This document shows, in pieces, positions 43,126-48,703 of a DNA stretch of 48,703 bases (position 1 is the stretch's first letter; the number at the start of each line of letters is the position of its first letter). The notes below the pieces were generated by a model. It was not told the origin of the DNA and searched no databases. It saw nothing but the letters and a program-made list of their open reading frames with translations. Source of the stretch: Paramicrosporidium saccamoebae (Eukaryota > Rozellomycota); the NCBI GenBank assembly GCA_002794465.1, contig MTSL01000184.1:1-48703 (forward strand), in the 5' to 3' direction. A program made the translations under genes and the position numbers.

Positions 43126-43420
43126 CATTGGCGTTTACTGAGAGGTCTGTAGTAAAGACTCTTTATTTAAGATTTTATTGTGTGGTGGGAGTATCATTGA
43201 GTAGAGTAGTGGGGGGGAGACGCTAAAACATAGGTAGAGTGCCAATCTTTCCATCCCTCGCCCCTCGCCCTTTGCCTCTTGCCTCTCGCTTATGACTCTT
43301 TCATTTTTGATCCACCATGCATCACTTTTAGCTAACCATTCTACTACTACTGACCCACAATCGTCAAGAGTCTCTTTATTCTTGGCTCATCTGTAAAACG
43401 GCAGATTGATACTCGTGGCT
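43126..43420. other. convergent intergenic region with two dispersed repeat fragments
   Basis: 295 bp between the stop codons of Ima1 and SDHB. It contains a minus-oriented copy of the AAAGAGTCTTTACTAC core (43146-43168) and, at 43208-43258, the GTGGGG...TAAARCATAGGTA...TCTTTCC element shared with 13005. A pyrimidine-rich CTC/TTGCC stretch follows. No gene seen. Confidence 0.55.
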
Positions 43421-44236
43421 TTAAGAGGATTCAGACGCCATGGACTTTTTAATCTCTGCAATGGCCTTTGCCGGGTTTAGTCCCTTGGGGCAGGTACGCG
43501 TGCAGTTCATAATTGTGTGACATCGATAGACCGAGAACGGATCTTGTAGTTTAGCCCTTCGCTCTTTACCGTTTTCGTCTCTGCTGTCATTCATCCACCG
43601 GTACGCCTGCAGCAGCGCTGCTGGTCCTAGATATTTGTCTCCGTTCCACCAGTAGCTTGGACAGCTTGTCGAGCAGCACGCACACAAAATGCATTCGTAC
43701 AGTCCGTCCAGTTTTTTCCTGTCGGCGATGGATTGTCGGTTCTCCTGGCCAGCAGGCTGGGATTTCTGTTGTAGCCATGGTTCGATGGCGCGGTACTGGC
43801 GGTAAAAGTTGGTCATGTCTGGAACAAGGTCACGCACTACATGCATATGCGGCAGTGGGTAGATTTTCATCGTTCCGGAAGCGTCGATTCGACAGGTACA
43901 GGCGAGGGTGTTCTGTCCGTTAATGTTCATGGCGCAACTGCCACAGATGCCCTCTCGACAAGAGCGACGGAACGTCAGCGTTGGGTCCTGCTCATTCTTA
44001 ATCTTTATCAATGCATCCAAGACCATGGGTCCACACGCATTCAAGTCCACTTCATATGTTTGCTGCCATGGCTTCTTCTCAGGAGTGTCTGGGTTCTACA
44101 ATTAGCACCAGCCACTGAGCAGTACCCAGCGGTACACGGAAAATGTCTTGAGACGCGACTGGCGCGGCGCAGGACGCACAGTAGCCGAGTAGCAGCGCGA
44201 ATGGAAAAGGTTTGGTCGGAGTAGAGAGACGCGCAT
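43421..44236 (-). CDS. SDHB: succinate dehydrogenase iron-sulfur subunit
   Basis: Exons 44126-44236 and 43421-44095 with a 30-nt intron (GTACTG...CTAATTGTAG) give 261 residues. A presequence ([18 protein letters not shown]) is followed by KTFSVYRW and [10 protein letters not shown] across the splice. The 2Fe-2S ligands are Cys83, 88, 91 and 103 (CREGICGSC...LAC). The 4Fe-4S and 3Fe-4S clusters are in [16 protein letters not shown] and [17 protein letters not shown]. The protein is the electron-transfer subunit of complex II, linking the TCA cycle to ubiquinone. All ligands are intact, so complex II is functional. ATTGG (minus) lies 14 bp upstream of the ATG. Confidence 0.97.
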
Positions 44237-44302
44237 TAAAAAGAGAGTGACCAATCAGGAATGATCATCTGCGACATCCGTATATCGCAGAGAGAGGGCC
44301 AT

Positions 44303-45124
44303 TTATTTACAGGCAACGTTGAAAAATGGATGTTGCAGCAACATGTCTACAGTGTAACGCCGGTCTGCATAATAAAAAGACAATAGGCCACGTTTTCCGT
44401 AGAGCATGTCGAACAGGGCTGAAGGAAATGCAAAAGGAGGATCCGATGGAAACTTTATATCCCTGGCATTTCCTTTGGCATCCTCGAGAATTCGATAGGG
44501 AAAATGTCCATAGTGGAACTCTGCTGGAAGCTTAAAGTAGCGGGCAAAAATGTAAAAGATGGTGACGCCAACAGACCACCAGTCGCTTGCCTCAGTCAAG
44601 GGCATGCGGACAGAAGGAAGAAGGACTTCGGGTGACATTGTTCTTGGGGTCCCCACGTTAGGTTTTGCACAATGTATGGGACTCGCCAATCCAAGATCAA
44701 TCAGCCACACCAGACGTCCCTCGCGAACCACATTTTCCGGCTTGACATCCATATGCAGGAATCCTGCGCAGTGCAGCGCTCCCACCGCCAAGATTAGTTG
44801 TCGACAAATCTCCACAAGATCCGTATAGGACAGGCCATCCTCCCGCCTATATGAGAGAAGATCACCATCGCACGCCTCCAAATACATAATCTCACGCCGG
44901 GCAGGGAATTGCATTGTTGGCTGCAGAATTTGGGGGCAGTATCGCACGTGAGAGAGGACCCCAATCTCTGTCTCAAAGTCGGAGGGATTATGGAAATGCT
45001 TAATAACCACTTTGGCCTTTGAGAGTTGCACAAATCGCAAGCTGGACTGACCGCTGTTAATCTTGTTCAGCGTGTCGGCGTGGATCATTAACAAAGTCAG
45101 AAAGACAAGATTTGTGAGGATCAT
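44303..45124 (-). CDS. small protein kinase with N-terminal signal peptide
   Basis: 273 residues from the ATG at 45124. The first 18 (MILTNLVFLTLLMIHADT) form a good signal peptide. Then comes a minimal kinase fold: Lys42 (VVIKHF), a helix-C Glu (E51 or E53), the catalytic loop HMDVKPEN (124-131), the metal motif DLG (143-145) in place of DFG, SPE (164-166) in place of APE, and DWWSVG. A glycine-rich loop is not recognisable. All catalytic residues (K, D126, N131, D143) remain, so activity is possible. Entry to the secretory pathway implies an ER-lumenal, surface or exported kinase. The family is not recognised. It lies upstream of SDHB on the same strand. Confidence 0.82.
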   Translation of the reverse strand: MILTNLVFLTLLMIHADTLNKINSGQSSLRFVQLSKAKVVIKHFHNPSDFETEIGVLSHVRYCPQILQPTMQFPARREIMYLEACDGDLLSYRREDGLSYTDLVEICRQLILAVGALHCAGFLHMDVKPENVVREGRLVWLIDLGLASPIHCAKPNVGTPRTMSPEVLLPSVRMPLTEASDWWSVGVTIFYIFARYFKLPAEFHYGHFPYRILEDAKGNARDIKFPSDPPFAFPSALFDMLYGKRGLLSFYYADRRYTVDMLLQHPFFNVACK

Positions 45125-45241
45125 GCCGCACTTTCGTGTCTGTCAATTGACCTTTTCAGGACTAGATATCAGATCAGCTAAATAGGGAGATAAAGACAAA
45201 TTTATTTCACATTATGGGGTGTGCGATGTGAGACATGAGAT

Positions 45242-45285
45242 GGTATATCCACGGACCGGGGATTTTAATAAAGGGTCTTTACTAC
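45242..45285 (+). repeat. dispersed leader repeat upstream of SKP1
   Basis: Contains GGTATATCC, CGGACCGGGGATT and TAAAGGGTCTTTACTAC in the same order and orientation as the copies upstream of the rhodanese gene. The frame from an ATG at 45235 runs through it into SKP1 and encodes YIHGPG-IL-IKGLYY. Confidence 0.75.
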
Positions 45286-45303
45286 ACACATAAATCTACG
45301 GCC

Positions 45304-45885
45304 ATGACAGATTCTGCAAAGATCACACTCGTTACAGAAGATGGACAACGCGTCTTATTGGAAAGAAAGAGTGCTCAGCAAATTGGAATTTTGAAAACAA
45401 TGATGAACTCTCCGAACAATATCTTTCCAGTGCCGGCCGTCAAAAGCACCATCCTCACCAAGGTTATCGAATTCTTGGACCAACATGCAGACGACCCCGT
45501 TCCATTACCCTCCAAGCAACCCATTGCTTCCAGAGACGGCGATGATGATGACGATGAGGGCGACGACGACGCAGACGTCAGCACTCTAACCCTTGACTCG
45601 TCCGTTTCTAGCGACGACGAGTACATCTATGAGGACTACCTCGCCTCTGTAACTCCCTGGGACCAGCGTTTCCTTGACGTCGACCTACCCACATTGATAG
45701 AATTGACCAAGGCGGCCAACTACCTGAATGTCCCGGTTCTGTTGGACTTGTGTTGTCGGACAATTGCAAGGCAGATGACTGGATTAAAGGCGGAGGAGCT
45801 GAGGAAGAAATTTAATCTGCCAAATGACTTTACGCCCGAAGAAGAGGCCAAGATGGCCGCCGAATTTGCTTGGATTGAAGAATAA
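45304..45885 (+). CDS. SKP1: Skp1 adaptor of SCF ubiquitin ligases
   Basis: From the ATG at 45304 the product is 193 residues. It has a BTB/POZ fold (ITLVTEDGQRVLLERKSAQQ...VIEFLDQHADDP), a highly acidic insert (about 78-112, Asp-rich), and then the F-box-binding C-terminal helices (PWDQRFLDVDLPTLIELTKAANYLNV and GLKAEELRKKFNLPNDFTPE). The protein ends in AWIEE where most Skp1s end WCEE, so the conserved Trp is kept but the Cys is Ile. Skp1 bridges cullin-1 and F-box proteins and is part of kinetochore CBF3 in yeasts. The frame continues upstream to an ATG at 45235 through the dispersed repeat, giving a possible 23-residue extension, which I think is not used. Confidence 0.93.
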   Translation: MTDSAKITLVTEDGQRVLLERKSAQQIGILKTMMNSPNNIFPVPAVKSTILTKVIEFLDQHADDPVPLPSKQPIASRDGDDDDDEGDDDADVSTLTLDSSVSSDDEYIYEDYLASVTPWDQRFLDVDLPTLIELTKAANYLNVPVLLDLCCRTIARQMTGLKAEELRKKFNLPNDFTPEEEAKMAAEFAWIEE

Positions 45886-45960
45886 AGTTGTATTGTAATC
45901 ATGTACCGTGACAAGCAAGGAACTTTAAGAGAGTGCTCCCAAGGATTCAGAAAACTAGTG

Positions 45961-46130
45961 AAAGGATATATCCGTGGACCAAGAATATCAATGAAAGAGT
46001 GTATCCATGAATCACGAATAAGAGGTTTCTTGATGATTGTGAGAAAGTATATCATACAATGCTGTATCTGTGAACCCCTCCCAATAAAGAGTCTATGGAC
46101 TACGGCCCGGGGATAAGGAGTCTTTACCAC
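45961..46130 (+). repeat. dispersed leader repeat upstream of GET1
   Basis: A longer degenerate copy with GATATATCCGTGGACC at the left, several GTATATC-like units, and at 46103-46130 the core CGGCCCGGGGATAAGGAG-TCTTTACCAC. The plus-strand frame gives YIRGPR...IKSLWTTARG then VFTTN after one stop. It ends 20 bp before the GET1 ATG. Confidence 0.7.
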
Positions 46131-46149
46131 AAACTTGCTACGTGACTGT

Positions 46150-46746
46150 ATGTTGGACGCGTTTTGGATAACCATATTGTGGGCATTGTTGGCGTCTCTA
46201 TTTGGAGTGGTGGGGTTCGGTACGTTTGCTGAAAAGGTGTCGGTGTTTAAAGGCTGACCTGTAACCTGTAGATTCTCTCGGCATATGCCTTTGTCTTTCA
46301 GCGCAGCAATTATCAGGCGTTTATGCAGTCATGGCGGGCTCTCCGCGCTGCCCGTCACACCCTCTCTGAGATTAGCGCGCAGGATGAATTTGCGAAATGG
46401 GCGCGTCAACAGCGGACGGTAGACAAGCTGCAAGGCGAGTTTGACCGAATTAGTAAGAGGGGAAGGGGGATAAGGCTCATGTTTAGATGGCGAGAGACAG
46501 AGGAGACTAATGGCAAAGCAATTTGGTTTGGGATTGGGTCTGAGAGTATTGTTCTATGCAATGGTGGCATGGTGGATGATGAGTAAATTAACCGTGTCCA
46601 TGATGACCGTGCCTCTGAACGTGTTTGGCCCAATCACTAACTTTTTGGCACTGCCAAAGCTTGCGTCCGGATATCTGAGCGCACCGGCTCTGTTTACTGT
46701 CAGTTTCCTTGCCTTTAATAATCTTGCCAAAACATTCACCAAATGA
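46150..46746 (+). CDS. GET1: Get1/WRB, receptor for tail-anchored protein insertion
   Basis: Exons 46150-46236, 46272-46452 and 46487-46746 with introns of 35 and 34 nt give 175 residues. TM1 (residues about 5-24) is followed by a cytosolic coiled coil (SWRALRAARHTLSEIS, DEFAKWARQQRTVDKLQ), which resembles the NMMDEFARYARLERKI core of WRB. Two more TM segments complete the protein. Get1 with Get2 recruits Get3 at the ER and releases tail-anchored proteins into the membrane. The first donor is not certain (GTGTCG at 46237, or six bases later); either keeps frame. The second intron (GTAAGA...GTTTAG) is clear. Confidence 0.82.
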
Positions 46747-47255
46747 CACGTGTATATAAAAAGCATATTCTAGAGCTTGTCGGTAATGATACGTGGTAGC
46801 TCAGCACACGTTTAAGTAGTACTAACCCATCGGAGGCAGAACGAGAGCTGGACGGATCCTGCAAGCGCCATAACGGTCTGTCATGTAGTAGGGATAATAC
46901 CCACAGACTTTGTCAGGCGGGAAGAGGGGGGGGGTTGTTTACTGTTAACCCTAGAATAGTATAGATACACATCTCCCTGTCCTCAAATACCCAGCAAAGC
47001 GATCCCCTCTAGCACACAAAGATGTCTTCTCCAACCTAGGGGACCATCCTCAAATACCCAACCGATCAATCCTCTACGTCACAGTCTACACGAGACAGAA
47101 CCGTGTCACTGCTATACATTGCCCTGGATTAGTAGGGGAAAATGCTGCATATTGTCTTTCATTAACAGCTCACAGTCTATAACAGCATTACATTTGCCGT
47201 CCTCAAACACACCAGGCCAATTTGCCATTTAAAAGTAACTTTTAATACATGAGCC
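46747..47255. other. largest gene-free stretch (509 bp), with a repeated TCCTCAAATACCCA motif
   Basis: Between convergent GET1 and bHLH genes. TCCTCAAATACCCA plus a CGATC/TCCTCTA tail occurs near 46980 and 47048, with a partial copy (GTCCTCAAACAC) near 47200. A G9 run is at 46928. A tRNA box-A-like GGTAGCTCAG at about 46795 has no box B. An unrecognised structured RNA is possible but unsupported. Confidence 0.4.
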
Positions 47256-47993
47256 TTATTGTAGCAACGTGGCCTTGGTTCTTTGCAATTCTGAGCATTT
47301 CTCTTTTAACAGATCAATCGTCACTACAGCAGCATCTACAATATCTGACTTGCTCCCTGGCACCTGTCCATTTGATTCCGTGAGAATATCTCGCAGTTCG
47401 TCAAAAACCACCCGCAGATGCGATCGGCGTTTTCTCTCAGCCAGCTTGTGCAGGTGCTTCAAGCGGGGGGAGCGCGCATATGGATTCTGTGAACAGTTCT
47501 CCTCCAAAATGGTACTCTGGGAACTGGATGGTGAGAGAGAACTGACCGGCGTTGTAGGGGCGCTTACAATAGGACGCATAGGACGGATGGGCGCTGGTGT
47601 TGGGGGCATTGGCATTTTTAGACGCGGTATATAGACGGGCGTAACATACTTGGTCGGCATGCATGCTCGAGCATCCGGGTAACGCACCATGTACGATTGT
47701 CCTCCCGGCCCCTTTGTAAGGTAGACTTGCGATGCAGGCACTCTGCATGCCGATTTGTTCAACATCATAAGCTCTATTCTGGGCAGCGTCTGAGACTGTG
47801 GCACCACGTGGTATTGGGCTCTTTGCTGTGAACCAGAAACGGGCGGCATCTCCGGGTTGAGTAGCGACTGTACAGACAACGCTTTGCTTGCAGGACTCAT
47901 GATTGTGTGAGTGGCACTGCGACAGCAACCGACCAGGGATTTTTGTGTCTTTATGCGTGGCTGTCTCGCGGCATAGCCCTGCAAAAACTCCAT
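47256..47993 (-). CDS. bHLH transcription factor
   Basis: 245 residues from the ATG at 47993; an internal ATG at 47900 would give 214. The C-terminal 68 residues hold a basic helix-loop-helix: LKHLHKLAERKRRSHL (basic region with the E-box-reading Glu and following Arg-Arg), helix 1 VVFDELRDIL, a loop with PGSKSD, and helix 2 IVDAAVVTIDLLKEK. The Lys-Ser after the loop matches E-box binders. The N-terminal two thirds are Pro/Ser/Met-rich with no domain, as in an activation region. No leucine zipper of useful length follows. ATTGG 5 bp upstream of the first ATG, plus two more farther on, mark the promoter. Target genes cannot be inferred. Confidence 0.85.
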   Translation of the reverse strand: MEFLQGYAARQPRIKTQKSLVGCCRSATHTIMSPASKALSVQSLLNPEMPPVSGSQQRAQYHVVPQSQTLPRIELMMLNKSACRVPASQVYLTKGPGGQSYMVRYPDARACMPTKYVTPVYIPRLKMPMPPTPAPIRPMRPIVSAPTTPVSSLSPSSSQSTILEENCSQNPYARSPRLKHLHKLAERKRRSHLRVVFDELRDILTESNGQVPGSKSDIVDAAVVTIDLLKEKCSELQRTKATLLQ

Positions 47994-48214
47994 CTCTGAT
48001 TGGCTAGCCAGTTTCTACTAGAACGTTAGTATTGGCTGTCCGAGGTGTCTTTAGGGGTCACTCATTGGCTAGAGCATTTTGCAGACCTCTGCCCAAATTC
48101 CACGATGGGTCCGGACAATTGTGAACACTGTCTGTTCGGTTAGAGTAATGTTAATTTGAGCACTGTCTGCTGGCTGGTCGTTGATAAAGCAAGTTTGCCA
48201 ATCGACCACGGTCA

Positions 48215-48658
48215 ATGGACTCTCCCCTACTCCTCCGAGAACCACCCATAGTTCCTGCCTTTACATCTCGTCTCTTTCCAAACACCATTGCCCTCTGGAA
48301 CGAAAGCAAGCTGCTTGCGCGGCTGCTCTACAAGACAAAAAACCAGCACCGGGCCGGACTGTATTACCACCGCATGCAGCAGGTCATGAGAGTGCTCAAG
48401 TGCATGGCAAGAGAGGAAGTGTACTTGCAGGCCTGCTGGGAGACGGGCGCAGAGTATTCGGTTAACGGCATGGAGTTGCTTTGTGCAAAGCTGAAGAGGG
48501 ATTGCGGAAAGGCATACATACTTTTGGAGCATGTCTATAGCGAAGCCTACTTTGTACCACTTGCCGTAACGGGCATGGCCATGCTAGCCCGTCTGCACGC
48601 CTGTGCTCTCCTAGTGGAGAGTGACTTGGATAAAACTGTCACCAGGATAGAAATATAG
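48215..48658 (+). CDS. RMP1/NEPRO-like RNase MRP-associated protein (tentative)
   Basis: 147 residues from the ATG at 48215. Residues 27-62 (LWNESKLLARLLYK, NQHRAGLYYHRMQQV) carry the NKNQHR-type signature shared by yeast Rmp1 and animal NEPRO. They form a helical bundle with basic faces; the rest is helical with conserved-looking Cys residues. Rmp1 is an RNase MRP subunit acting in ITS1 cleavage of pre-rRNA. Family assignment rests on this short region only. A CCAAT lies 12 bp upstream of the ATG. The gene ends 45 bp before the window edge, which finishes in a G run. Confidence 0.55.
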   Translation: MDSPLLLREPPIVPAFTSRLFPNTIALWNESKLLARLLYKTKNQHRAGLYYHRMQQVMRVLKCMAREEVYLQACWETGAEYSVNGMELLCAKLKRDCGKAYILLEHVYSEAYFVPLAVTGMAMLARLHACALLVESDLDKTVTRIEI

Positions 48659-48703
48659 AATTGTATATTGTGCAATAGTATCATATGTTTGGGAGGGGGG
48701 GGG

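Noticed and set aside
46785-46870. tRNA gene suggested by GGTAGCTCAG
   Set aside because: There is only a box-A-like string. No GGTTCRA box B, no acceptor or T-stem pairing.
48690-48703. Terminal G run as a biological feature
   Set aside because: A homopolymer at the exact window edge is most likely where sequencing or assembly ended.

Overview
The window is nuclear DNA from a very compact eukaryotic genome, most likely an early-diverging fungus or fungus-like opisthosporidian (Cryptomycota/Rozellomycota type). That placement is inferred from gene content and architecture. About 32 protein genes fill 48.7 kb, with gaps often under 150 bp, on both strands and mostly as single genes. Fungus-typical or opisthokont products include an EF-hand MscS channel (Msy type), a C2-type phosphatidylserine decarboxylase, Ima1, a septin, Gea/GBF1 and Get1. 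Fifteen genes carry 22 recognisable introns of only 26-47 nt (median about 31.5). Half of them start with GTAC, and most have a CTAAT-like branch site a few bases before the AG. The mitochondrion is functional: SDHB, the ATPase inhibitor IF1 and a TMEM242-like protein are encoded.

Layout: (1) 1-4 kb, a (GATGG)n array followed by four unrecognised genes for small secreted or membrane proteins of low complexity, one with a Ser-Gly tract. (2) 4.1-16.9 kb, a small unknown gene facing IF1, then a large CHD6-9/Kismet-type chromodomain helicase, LCB2 (serine palmitoyltransferase), PRP43 and an acid-lipase/sterol-esterase protein. (3) 16.9-23.7 kb, a rhodanese, 6-phosphogluconate dehydrogenase, a DDI1-type retropepsin, a divergent septin and SEC18/NSF. 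(4) 23.8-26.1 kb, a tandem pair of secreted paralogues of unknown function. (5) 26.3-36.5 kb, a LOG-family phosphoribohydrolase, ESF1, the TMEM242-like gene, a Gea/GBF1 Arf-GEF and PSD2. (6) 36.8-44.2 kb, an Msy channel, MCM6, Ima1 and SDHB. (7) 44.3-48.7 kb, a small kinase with a signal peptide, SKP1, GET1, a bHLH factor and an RMP1/NEPRO-like protein.

Most genes are housekeeping: chromatin, replication, ribosome biogenesis, splicing and ER/Golgi trafficking. The lineage-specific part is the left-end secreted cluster, the tandem secreted pair and the signal-peptide kinase, which are effector-like candidates. Divergent gene pairs share extremely short spacers (15, 21 and 27 bp between start codons). 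CCAAT boxes sit only 5-15 bp from many start codons.

The most unusual signal is a dispersed intergenic repeat lying directly upstream of, and in the same orientation as, three unrelated genes (rhodanese, SKP1, GET1). Its copies keep similar reading frames (YIH-GPGIKSLY and TTARG-VFTTN). Several other minisatellites occur, including two with a 22-bp period. No tRNA, rRNA, CRISPR or transposase gene was recognised.
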